64,000 nt of DNA, taken from the NCBI RefSeq assembly GCF_009711085.1, contig NZ_WMKA01000002.1, positions 114,277 through 178,276 of the forward strand, in the 5' to 3' direction. Origin of the DNA: Cellulosimicrobium composti (GTDB taxonomy: Bacteria; Actinomycetota; Actinomycetes; Actinomycetales; Cellulomonadaceae). The position numbers were made by a program, and so were the translations under genes. Below, one piece after another: positions 55,731 through 64,000 of this stretch. Under the pieces are notes generated by a model. That model was not told the origin of the DNA, ran no database searches, and saw nothing but the letters and a program-made list of their open reading frames with translations. The stretch's first letter is position 1; each line of letters opens with the position of its first letter.

Positions 55731-56911
55731 GCGCTCACCCCCAGCGACCCGCTCACGCGGGCCAGGTCGAGCGCGACGGCGAGCGCCCCGCGCACCTCGG
55801 CGGCGGAGCCGAGCTCGGACGCGACCACCTGGACGGGTCCGGCGGTGCTCGGCACGGTGCGCTGCTCGAGCGCCGTGCGCAGCGGGCCGAGCAGCGCCTC
55901 GCCCGCCTCGGCGAGCTGCCCGCCCACGACGACGATCTCCGGGTCCACGAGGTTGCAGAGGTTGGCGGCCGCGACCCCGAGGTGCTGGCCGGCGTCGAAC
56001 AGGACGCGGCGGCAGCCCGGGTCGCCCTCCTGCGCGCGCGCGATGACGTCGCGCAGCGTGAGGTGCCCGCGGCTCTCGGAGAGCATGGAGAGCAGCACGC
56101 CCGCGCCGACGTACATCTCGAGGCACCCGCGGTTGCCGCACCGGCACACGGGGCCGTTCTCGTCGATCGTCACGTGCCCGATCTCGCCCGCGACGCCCGC
56201 CCGGCCGTGCACGACGCGCCCGCCCAGGACGAGCCCGCCGCCGACGCCGTGCGACACGCGCAGGTAGGCGACGGCGTCGTGCCCGACGGCCGCGCCGAAC
56301 CGGGTCTCGGCGAGCGCGCCGAGGTTGGCGTCGTTGTCGACCGTCACGGGCGCGCCGAGCTCGGCCTCGAGCACCTCGGGGACGACGACGCCGTCCCACC
56401 CGCGCATCATCCCGACCGTGGCGATGCTGCCCGCGCGCACGTCGACCGGTGCGGGGACGCCCACGCCGACGGCCAGCAGCTCGTCCGGGGCGGCGTCGAC
56501 CGACGCGACCATCTCGGCGACGAGGAGCGCGGCGCGCTGGAGGCCCGTGTCCGCGCGGTGGTCCGGCGCGAGGGGCATGCGCTGGTCGGCGAGGACGCGC
56601 ATCGAGGCGTCGGCGAGCGCGACGCGCATCGACCGGCTGCCGAAGTGGACGCCGGCGACGAGCCCGAGGTTGCGCGCGAGGGTGACCTGGAGCGCGCGGC
56701 GCCCGCTGCGCGTGGACGGCGAGGTGTGCAGCACGCCCGCGCCCGTGAGCTCCTTGACGATGTTGGAGACGGTGGCCGGGGACAGCCCGGTGACGCCGGC
56801 CAGCTCGATCTGCGTGAGGGAGCCACGCTGCTGGACGGCGCTCACGATCCGAGCTCGGTTGGCCTCACGCAGTGAAGTCTGCGAGCCCGGGGTCACCCGG
56901 TCAGCGCGCAC
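55727..56911 (-). CDS. ROK-family transcriptional regulator
   Basis: 394 residues. The N-terminal MarR-type helix-turn-helix (18-65) reads LREANRARIVSAVQQRGSLTQIELAGVTGLSPATVSNIVKEL in helices. The ROK domain follows: VGVGVPAPVD, VTVDNDANLGALAE, and the zinc motif GHVTIDENGPVCRCGNRGCLE with His and three cysteines. XylR-type ROK proteins repress xylose genes. It is first in the operon ROK-xylF-xylG-xylH-LacI, all joined by overlaps. Start GTG at 56911. The divergent CUT1 genes start 306 bp away. Confidence 0.92.
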   Translation of the reverse strand: MRADRVTPGSQTSLREANRARIVSAVQQRGSLTQIELAGVTGLSPATVSNIVKELTGAGVLHTSPSTRSGRRALQVTLARNLGLVAGVHFGSRSMRVALADASMRVLADQRMPLAPDHRADTGLQRAALLVAEMVASVDAAPDELLAVGVGVPAPVDVRAGSIATVGMMRGWDGVVVPEVLEAELGAPVTVDNDANLGALAETRFGAAVGHDAVAYLRVSHGVGGGLVLGGRVVHGRAGVAGEIGHVTIDENGPVCRCGNRGCLEMYVGAGVLLSMLSESRGHLTLRDVIARAQEGDPGCRRVLFDAGQHLGVAAANLCNLVDPEIVVVGGQLAEAGEALLGPLRTALEQRTVPSTAGPVQVVASELGSAAEVRGALAVALDLARVSGSLGVSA

Positions 56912-57216
56912 GTCCGCCAGAATACCGCCGAGGCACCCCGGTCCAGGTGGGGCGCCCCGGCTCGGTCCCGTGCGGGTTCCCTCGGCCGCTGGTCGATAGC
57001 GCTGTCATCCGAGGCGGTCCTCAGCGGAGCCGCAGGTTGGATCCACGACCTGACGTGAAGATCACGATTGGGCGACGCTTGAGTTCACTTCTTGACACCA
57101 AGCGTGGGTCGCCGTTGGATGGGCACCGGGTTCGAGGGCGCGCCGGTGCGCCCGGCCGGCGCGACGTGGTCGTCCCGCTGGTCCCCAACGACCGAAGAAG
57201 GCGTAGGGAAATCACG
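56912..57216. promoter_or_regulatory. Divergent promoter region of ROK and CUT1 operons
   Basis: 305 bp without a gene. It holds the LacI-like operator at 56994, a TTGACA (57092-57097) with TTGGAT 17 bp later as a candidate promoter for the CUT1 operon, and an inverted repeat ACGCTTG (57075-57081) / CAAGCGT (57099-57105) that overlaps this -35 element and could be a ROK operator. I see no other feature. Confidence 0.5.
56994..57007. promoter_or_regulatory. LacI-family operator in the ROK/CUT1 divergent region
   Basis: CGATAGCGCTGTCA matches TGACAGCGCTGTCA at 12 of 14 positions. It lies 83 bp from the ROK start and 210 bp from the CUT1 binding-protein start, so it could control the ROK-xyl-LacI operon (including the LacI gene), the CUT1 operon, or both. 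Confidence 0.7.
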
Positions 57217-58515
57217 ATGCGAATCGATCGCAGGACGAGCGCGACGGTGGCGACTGCCGCCCTCGTGGGTCTCGCACTCGCCGCGTGCAGCGGCGGTGGT
57301 TCCGGTGACGGGGGCACCGGTGACGGTGGCGCTTCCGGGGGCGGCGACGAGGTCGAGGTCTTCACCTGGTGGGCCGCCGGCTCCGAGAAGGCGGGTCTCG
57401 ACGCGCTGGTCGGCGTGTTCGACGAGCAGCACCCCGACGTGACGTTCATCAACGGCGCGGTCGCCGGCGGTGCCGGCTCGGCCGCCAAGGACCTCCTCCA
57501 GTCCCGCCTCCAGGCGCAGGACCCGCCGGACACGTTCCAGGCGCACGCCGGCGCGGAGCTGCAGGACTACATCGACGCCGCGCAGATCGAGGACGTCTCC
57601 TCGCTGTACGACGAGTTCGGCCTCAACGACGTGTTCCCGGCCGACCTGGTCGACCGCCTCAAGTCCGAGGACGGCGCGATCTACTCGATCCCGTCGAACA
57701 TCCACCGCGCGAACGTCGTGTGGGCCAACCCGGCGGTCCTCGAGGCCAACGGCATCGACCCCGCCGCGACCTACGCGGACCTCGACGCCTGGATGGCGGA
57801 CCTCGACACGCTCCAGGCCGCCGGCGTCACGCCGCTGTCCGTCGCGACGACGTGGACCCAGGTCCACCTCCTCGAGACCGTGCTCCTCGCCGACCTCGGC
57901 GCGGAGGCGTACAACGGCCTGTGGGACGGCTCGACCGACTGGGCCGGCCCCGAGGTGACGGCCGCGCTCGAGGACTTCGAGAAGCTCATGGGCTACACCA
58001 ACACCGACCGTGACGGGCTCGACTGGCCCGAGGCGACCCAGATGGTGATCGACGGCAACGCCGGGTTCAACGTCATGGGCGACTGGGCCGTCGCGGCGTT
58101 CGAGGAGCAGGGCAAGGCGCTCGGCACCGACTTCACCGCGTTCCCCGTCCCGGGCACCGACGGCGTGTTCGACTTCCTCGCCGACTCGTTCACCCTCCCG
58201 GTGGGCGCGCCGCACCCCGACGGCGCCAAGGCGTGGCTCGAGACCGTCGGCTCGCTCGAGGGCCAGGTCGCGTTCAACAAGGCCAAGGGCTCCATCCCGG
58301 CCCGTACCGACGCCGACGCCTCGGAGTTCTCCGAGTACCAGCAGACCGCGATCGAGTCGTTCGGCCAGGACACGATCGTGTCCTCGCTCGCGCACGGCGC
58401 CGCCGCGCCGGTCGCGACGCTCAACGCGATCTCCGACGCGACGAGCAAGTTCACCTCCGGCGGGTCCGACCTCGCGACCTTCCAGTCCGAGCTCGTGTCC
58501 GCCACCCAGGGCTGA
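57217..58515 (+). CDS. CUT1 sugar ABC transporter substrate-binding lipoprotein
   Basis: 432 residues. Lipobox LALAAC with Cys24, then a Gly/Asp/Ser-rich linker. SBP_bac_1 family: VEVFTWWAAGSEKAGLDALVGVF, LLQSRLQAQDPPDTFQAHAGAEL, YSIPSNIHRANVVWAN, GNAGFNVMGDWAV and LPVGAPHPDGAKAWLETVGSLEGQVAFNKAKGSIPARTD in the C-lobe. Aromatic WW suggests stacking to sugar rings; the family binds di- and oligosaccharides. It is the first of three genes; no ATPase is encoded here, so a shared MsiK-type ATPase is needed. ATG at 57217. Confidence 0.93.
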   Translation: MRIDRRTSATVATAALVGLALAACSGGGSGDGGTGDGGASGGGDEVEVFTWWAAGSEKAGLDALVGVFDEQHPDVTFINGAVAGGAGSAAKDLLQSRLQAQDPPDTFQAHAGAELQDYIDAAQIEDVSSLYDEFGLNDVFPADLVDRLKSEDGAIYSIPSNIHRANVVWANPAVLEANGIDPAATYADLDAWMADLDTLQAAGVTPLSVATTWTQVHLLETVLLADLGAEAYNGLWDGSTDWAGPEVTAALEDFEKLMGYTNTDRDGLDWPEATQMVIDGNAGFNVMGDWAVAAFEEQGKALGTDFTAFPVPGTDGVFDFLADSFTLPVGAPHPDGAKAWLETVGSLEGQVAFNKAKGSIPARTDADASEFSEYQQTAIESFGQDTIVSSLAHGAAAPVATLNAISDATSKFTSGGSDLATFQSELVSATQG

Positions 58516-58531
58516 GACCGGTCCACCGGAG

Positions 58532-58572
58532 CCGCCGCGCGTCGTCGGGCACGTCCCGACGGCGCGCGGCGG
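58532..58572 (+). other. Stable intra-operon hairpin between binding protein and permease genes
   Basis: CCGCCGCGCGTCGTCGGG (58532-58549) pairs with CCCGACGGCGCGCGGCGG (58555-58572), 18 bp with one G-U pair and a 5-nt loop. Such hairpins after the binding-protein gene commonly protect its RNA or reduce read-through, giving more binding protein than permease. Confidence 0.65.
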
Positions 58573-58645
58573 ACCCGCGCGACCGGAACCCTCCCCGGGA
58601 TGCCGCCGAGCGGCTCCCTCGCCCCCACGACCGGGAAGACCCACC

Positions 58646-59544
58646 ATGCTCAAGTCACTGCGACGCGCCGGCCCCGCGCTGCTGATGCTCGCCCCCTCGC
58701 TGATCCTCGTCGGCGTGTTCGTGTACGGCCTCATCGGCGCGAACTTCACGACGTCGATCACCGACAACCACACCGCGGCGCAGGCCACCGGCCAGAAGCC
58801 GTCCGTGGTCGTGTGGTTCGAGAACTACGTCGACCTGCTCGGTAGCGAGGCGTTCCAGCACTCGCTGAAGAACCTCGTCCTCTACACCGTCGTCTTCCTC
58901 GCCGGGACGATGCTCATGGGCTTCCTGTGGGCGTGGATGATGGACCGGCCCGTCAAGGGTGAGGGCTTCTTCCGGTCGGTCTACCTGTTCCCCTTCGCCG
59001 TGTCGTTCGTCGCCTCGGGCGTCGTGTGGCGCTGGCTGCTCAACTCGAACCAGGGCGAGCAGGCGAGCGGCCTCAACCGCCTGTTCCAGATCGTCGGCCT
59101 GGACTTCCTGCAGAACAACTGGTGGAACAACGTCACGTGGGGCATCACCGCGATCGCGATCCCCGCGATCTGGCAGCTCTCCGGCTACGTCATGGCGCTC
59201 TTCCTCGCCGGGTTCCGCGGCATCCCCGACGAGCTCCGCGAGGCGGCCCGCATGGACGGCGCGAGCGAGTGGAAGCTCTACCGCCACGTGCTGTTCCCGC
59301 AGCTGTCGCCGGTCGCGCTGTCGGCGCTCATCATCATCGGCCACATGTCGCTCAAGGCGTTCGACCTCATCATGTCGATCTCGAAGCCCGCGAACTACCA
59401 GACCAAGGTGCCCGCCGTCGACATGTACGTCTTCAAGTCGAGCTTCGACTACGCCAACGCGGCGGCCGTCGGCTCGATCCTGCTGATCATCGTGGCCGTC
59501 GTCATCGTGCCCTACCTGGTCCGCACCAACCGTCAGGAGAAGCG

Positions 59545-59548
<4 letters not shown>
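58646..59548 (+). CDS. CUT1 sugar ABC transporter permease, MalF-type
   Basis: 300 residues, about six membrane helices. The cytosolic EAA loop reads EAARMDGASEWKLYRHVLFPQLSP. The N-terminal helix LLMLAPSLILVGVFVYGLIG is followed by an external loop and the usual core. It pairs with the next permease, whose start overlaps its stop by four bases. Confidence 0.93.
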
Positions 59549-60447
<899 letters not shown>

Positions 60448-60475
60448 GCGAGCCGCACGCTCCTGCGCGGGCTCC

Positions 60476-60526
60476 CGTCGAGGCGGGGGCGTGGTCCCAC
60501 GACCACGCCCCCGCCTCGACGTTTTC
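60476..60526 (+). terminator. Strong terminator after the CUT1 operon
   Basis: Perfect 21-bp stem (60476-60496 with 60501-60521), CCAC loop, followed by TTTTCT. This is the only terminator in the window with a clear T-run. Confidence 0.92.
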
Positions 60527-60550
60527 TCCCCCGTGCCCCTGGACGCGGCG

Positions 60551-60564
60551 AGACAGCGCTGTCA
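60551..60564. promoter_or_regulatory. LacI-family operator upstream of the final secreted protein
   Basis: AGACAGCGCTGTCA matches TGACAGCGCTGTCA at 13 of 14 positions. It is centred about 51 bp before the ATG at 60609, just before CATAGAG which may be part of a -10 element. Confidence 0.8.
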
Positions 60565-60608
60565 CCATAGAGCGGACCTCCCGACGACGACGACGAGAGA
60601 CACGCACC

Positions 60609-63600
60609 ATGACCCGAACCCCCACCCACCCTCCTGCCCGGCGCCGCGCGCGCCGGCGCGCCACGACCGCCGTCGCGCTCGCGACCGCGGGCGCGCTGCT
60701 CCTGGCGCCCGCGACCGCGCAGGGCGCACCGCCGGCCTCCCCCACGACGACGACCGCCGTCGCCGACGCCCCCGCGTACGGCGCGCCCGACGCGACCGCC
60801 GCCGACTACTACGGCGCGCTCCTGCGCCACACGCGCTGGGTCGAGACGGTCTGGGACGCGTCGGCCGGCGCGTACCAGCTCAAGGACTTCAACTTCGCGG
60901 TCGTGCTGGGCAACGCGGTGCTCCTCACGCACGGCGAGTACGACGCCGAGCTCGCCGGGGTGTCCGAGGAGACGCTGCGCGCGCACACGCTCGCGACGAT
61001 CAAGCACTACGCGGCGACCAACCGGTTCGTCGACCCGGCGGGCACGTGGGGCAAGAAGCTCTTCTGGGACTCGACGTTCCAGTCGTACTTCCTCGCCGCG
61101 GGCACGCTGCTGTGGGACGAGCTCGACGCGACGACCCGGGCGAACCTCACGACGATCGCGACCGAGCAGTCGCGCTACACGGCGGACCTCGACTTCGGGA
61201 ACGACCCGCTCTCGGGCTCGTGGACCGCGGACTGGCCGACGGGCAAGTACCTCGGCGACACGGCGCAGGAGGAGGTCGGCGTCTACACGCAGGCCCTCGC
61301 GCCCGGTCTCGCGTGGGCACCCGACGACCCGGACGCCGCGCGCTGGGCCGAGCAGCTCGGCGACTGGGGTCGCAACGCCGCGGGCCAGCCGACGGCCGAC
61401 CGCAACAACCCGGCCGTCGTCGCGGGCAAGCCCGTCTCGTCGAACACGATGCAGACGATCCACGACACCTACCTCGTGGAGAACCACGGCTCGTTCGGAC
61501 CGCACTACCAGTCCGACATCTGGCGCTCGGGCGGTCGCAACGCGATCCACTTCCTGCTCCACGACGAGCCGCTGCCCGAGATCCTCACGCGCCAGCCGAG
61601 CTCGGCGGAGCTGTGGGAGTCGATCAAGCTCGTCATGTCCGACGCGGGCGAGCCGTTCATGCCGATGGTCGCCGACCGCGAGTTCCTCTACGGCCGCGAC
61701 GCGATCCCGATGGCGTTCCTCGGCCAGGTGCTGCACGACCCGGACGCGGCGCGCGCCGAGGCGAACCTCGCGGCCGCGCTCGAGGACTACCAGGCGTACG
61801 AGCCCGTGCACCGCCTCGCGAAGTTCTCGGGCGAGCCCAAGTACGAGCCCGAGGCGCGCGCGGAGATCGCGATCTCCTACCTCCTGCACGTCGAGGCGGC
61901 GGAGTCCCCCGAGGGTCCGGTCGAGCCGACGCCGCAGGACGAGTTCTTCGAGCGCCTGGCGGGGGTGCGCGACTTCGGCGCGGTGCCCGGGCTGACGGTC
62001 CAGCAGTCCGCCGGCGCGTGGGCCGCGGCGTCCAGCCGCACGGGGTTCGTGAAGTTCCCCTGGGTGCCCGGGCACGACTCGTGGCTCTTCCACGTCTCGG
62101 GCTCGACGCCGTTCCTCTACCCGACCACGGGCGCGACGGTCGACGAGCGCCGCGTCACGACGTACACCGCGCCGCGCGACGGCTTCGAGGGGACGTCGTC
62201 GGTGTTCCGGGTCGGCGACGGCTACGCGGGCCAGGTGACGCTCCCGACGGGCGCCGCGGTGTACGCGTCGACGGGTGCGGGCACCGAGGACGCGAGCCTG
62301 TCCGTGCGCAACCTCGACATGGGCGGGTACTCCGGCCTCGACGGCTCGCGCACGTACACGACCGCCGAGGGCGAGACCACGGCGTCGCTCCCGGTCACGC
62401 GCCCCGCGGACCCGGCCGACGCGCGGGCCGCGCGCGTCGACGACCTCACGTTCGCGCCCGTCACCGCGCGGTACGTGCGGCTCCTCGGGCAGCAGGGCCA
62501 CCCGCAGTACGGGTACTCGATGTTCGCGTTCCACGCGTACGGCGCGGACGAGGCGTCGGGCGCCGACCTCGCGGCCGGCAAGGTCGCGACCGCGTCGAGC
62601 GAGGACGCGGCGAACGGCCGCACCGCGGCCCGCGTGACCGACGGCAACGCGTCGACGCGGTGGGCCGTCGCGGTCGGCGAGCGCACGCGCCCCGACTCGT
62701 GGGTCCAGGTCGACCTCGGCGAGGAGACGACGGTCGGCGGCGTGCGGTTCGCGTGGGAGGCGAGCGCCGGGGCGCGCTACCTCGTCCAGACGTCCACGGA
62801 CGGCGAGACGTGGACCACGGCCGCCGCGTACGGCAAGGCGCCGGCGGACGTGAACGTGGCGCGCCTCGACACGGTCGACCTCACGCCCGAGGGCGCGGAC
62901 GAGCCGGGCCCCGTGACGACGCGGTACGTCCGCATGCAGGGCGTGCGCGGCGACGCGACGTACGGCTACTCGCTCTACCACCTGCGCGCGTTCTCGCCCG
63001 CGGGGACCGACGTCGCGGCGGGTCGCCCCGCGACCGCGTCGAGCGCCGCCGGGTCCAACCCGGCGGGCGCCGTCACCGACGGCTCCGCGACGACGCGCTG
63101 GGCGGTCGCGGTCGCCGACCGCACCCGGCCCGACTCGTGGGTGCAGGTGGACCTCGGCGCGCCGACCGCGGTGAGCCAGGTCCAGCTCGGCTGGGAGGTC
63201 GCCGCCGGCCAGGAGTACCGCGTGCAGACGTCGCTCGACGGGCAGGCGTGGCACGACGCCGCGTCCTTCCGGTACACGGGCGACCAGGTGCTGAGCAGCG
63301 ACGGCGACTGGCTCAACGTCGAGGGCGAGGCCGGGTTCGTCGTGCGCGGGTCCGACGCGCCCCTCACCGTGTCGCGCGCGAGCGACACGCGCCACGTCGT
63401 GCGCCTCACGGACGGCGCGACCGGCCCCCGGCTCGTCGAGATGGTCCCGGGCGACGCCGCGGCGACCGCCGCGCAGGCGGGCGCGCGCGTGCCCGCGGCG
63501 GACGCGGACGGCGTGCTCGTGAGCCTCGTCGACGGCTTCGTCGTCGCGTTCAACCTCACCGGTGCCGACGTCACGACGACGCTCACCGTGCCGCACGACG

Positions 63601-64000
63601 GCGGCGCCGTGCCCGTCTACCAGGGCACGCAGACCGTCGGCGCCGACGCGTCCACGCTCGACGTCACCGTGCCCGCGGGCGACGCGGTCGTCCTCGCCCC
63701 GCGCGCGACGGTCGCCGCGCGCACCGGCGGGACGCCGGTCGGGGTCGCCGTCACGGCCGACGACGCGCGCTCGTTCCGCGTCGCGGGCGCCGGGACGCCG
63801 GTCGAGCTGCGCCACGCCGAGACGGGCGCGACGCGCACGGTCGGGGCGGCGCCGTCGGGCACGCGCGTCACGTTCCGGGACGCGACGCCGTTCCCCGTCG
63901 CGGACCACGCGCTGAGCACGCTGACGTTCCCCGCGTCGGTGCTGCCGGAGGGCATGACGTCGCCGTCGCTCGCCGTGGACGGCGACGCGGCGACCGCGTG
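60609..64000 (+). CDS. Secreted multidomain protein with discoidin modules, putative glycan-active enzyme (3' end cut)
   Basis: Open to the window end, 1130 codons visible. Signal peptide (ARRRARRRATTAVALATAGA) ends near residue 37. Residues about 55-430 are rich in helices with aromatic and acidic residues and repeated short helices: KKLFWDSTFQSYFLAAGTLLW, DTAQEEVGVYTQALAPGLAW, ENHGSFGPHYQSDIWRSGG and GRDAIPMAFLGQVLHD, suggesting an (alpha/alpha) toroid as in polysaccharide lyases and some glycosidases, but no family is recognised. A beta-rich part (435-605: GFVKFPWVPGHDSWLFHVSG) follows. Two discoidin-like modules lie at about 614-794 and 798-894 (TDGNASTRWAVAVGERTRPDSWVQ, twice with variation), then beta domains, and a third module starts at the edge. 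LacI-type operator upstream. Confidence 0.75.
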   Translation, partial: MTRTPTHPPARRRARRRATTAVALATAGALLLAPATAQGAPPASPTTTTAVADAPAYGAPDATAADYYGALLRHTRWVETVWDASAGAYQLKDFNFAVVLGNAVLLTHGEYDAELAGVSEETLRAHTLATIKHYAATNRFVDPAGTWGKKLFWDSTFQSYFLAAGTLLWDELDATTRANLTTIATEQSRYTADLDFGNDPLSGSWTADWPTGKYLGDTAQEEVGVYTQALAPGLAWAPDDPDAARWAEQLGDWGRNAAGQPTADRNNPAVVAGKPVSSNTMQTIHDTYLVENHGSFGPHYQSDIWRSGGRNAIHFLLHDEPLPEILTRQPSSAELWESIKLVMSDAGEPFMPMVADREFLYGRDAIPMAFLGQVLHDPDAARAEANLAAALEDYQAYEPVHRLAKFSGEPKYEPEARAEIAISYLLHVEAAESPEGPVEPTPQDEFFERLAGVRDFGAVPGLTVQQSAGAWAAASSRTGFVKFPWVPGHDSWLFHVSGSTPFLYPTTGATVDERRVTTYTAPRDGFEGTSSVFRVGDGYAGQVTLPTGAAVYASTGAGTEDASLSVRNLDMGGYSGLDGSRTYTTAEGETTASLPVTRPADPADARAARVDDLTFAPVTARYVRLLGQQGHPQYGYSMFAFHAYGADEASGADLAAGKVATASSEDAANGRTAARVTDGNASTRWAVAVGERTRPDSWVQVDLGEETTVGGVRFAWEASAGARYLVQTSTDGETWTTAAAYGKAPADVNVARLDTVDLTPEGADEPGPVTTRYVRMQGVRGDATYGYSLYHLRAFSPAGTDVAAGRPATASSAAGSNPAGAVTDGSATTRWAVAVADRTRPDSWVQVDLGAPTAVSQVQLGWEVAAGQEYRVQTSLDGQAWHDAASFRYTGDQVLSSDGDWLNVEGEAGFVVRGSDAPLTVSRASDTRHVVRLTDGATGPRLVEMVPGDAAATAAQAGARVPAADADGVLVSLVDGFVVAFNLTGADVTTTLTVPHDGGAVPVYQGTQTVGADASTLDVTVPAGDAVVLAPRATVAARTGGTPVGVAVTADDARSFRVAGAGTPVELRHAETGATRTVGAAPSGTRVTFRDATPFPVADHALSTLTFPASVLPEGMTSPSLAVDGDAATA

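Noticed and set aside
57092-57120. TTGACA with TTGGAT as a firm promoter call
   Set aside because: The -10 half matches poorly (3 of 6); it is kept only as a candidate within the gap description.

Overview
The window comes from a very GC-rich Gram-positive actinobacterium. Codon third positions are almost all G or C, start codons are often GTG, and the gene set fits (HtaA haem-binding surface protein, Mrp antiporter with fused A-B subunit, HspR-type HAIR operator at clpB, CUT1 sugar transporter without its own ATPase). The large multidomain GH92 and GH13 enzymes suggest a polysaccharide-degrading member of the Micrococcales, such as Cellulosimicrobium, Cellulomonas or a relative. That placement is inference. 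No insertion sequence, prophage, CRISPR array or integron was seen; one tRNA is present.

Layout. 1-4.7 kb: end of an unknown gene, a strong terminator, and a 1490-residue HtaA-domain surface protein behind a DtxR/IdeR-like iron box. 4.7-7 kb: pyrE, a short-chain dehydrogenase and exonuclease III. 7-10.2 kb: secreted alpha-amylase with starch-binding modules and a MalR-like operator. 10.2-13.3 kb: two small membrane proteins, a TetR regulator and a membrane-anchored peptidoglycan-binding protein. 13.5-17.3 kb: ABC exporter, an array of inverted repeats, then a two-component system. 17.3-24.8 kb: UdgX-DUF2071 pair, lipid kinase, clpB, LppM-like lipoprotein. 24.8-32.5 kb: GntR regulator with divergent hydrolase, ThuA-like protein, 3-hydroxyisobutyryl-CoA hydrolase-like enzyme, and an alkylation-repair operon (AdaA-AlkA fusion plus Ogt). 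32.5-44.2 kb: CAP-domain protein, ZnT9-like CDF transporter, complete Mrp operon (AB fused, C, D, E, F, G), an unrecognised conserved-looking gene, dcd, a TM2 protein and tRNA-Gly(CCC).

44.3-64 kb is the most coherent accessory region, a sugar-utilisation locus. It holds an AGE-family epimerase/isomerase, an 1806-residue GH92 alpha-mannosidase, a xylFGH-like operon with a ROK regulator at its start and a LacI regulator at its end, a CUT1 sugar transporter, and an incomplete secreted protein with discoidin modules and an unrecognised N-terminal domain. Three sites with the palindrome TGACAGCGCTGTCA or a close variant lie before the GH92 gene, in the ROK/CUT1 divergent promoter region, and before the final secreted protein. 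I infer one LacI-family regulon, with the LacI protein encoded here the leading candidate: enzymes outside cut a mannose-containing glycan, transporters import the products, and the AGE enzyme may isomerise mannose.

Long open frames antisense to the large genes (up to about 1,700 codons) are treated as artefacts of base composition.
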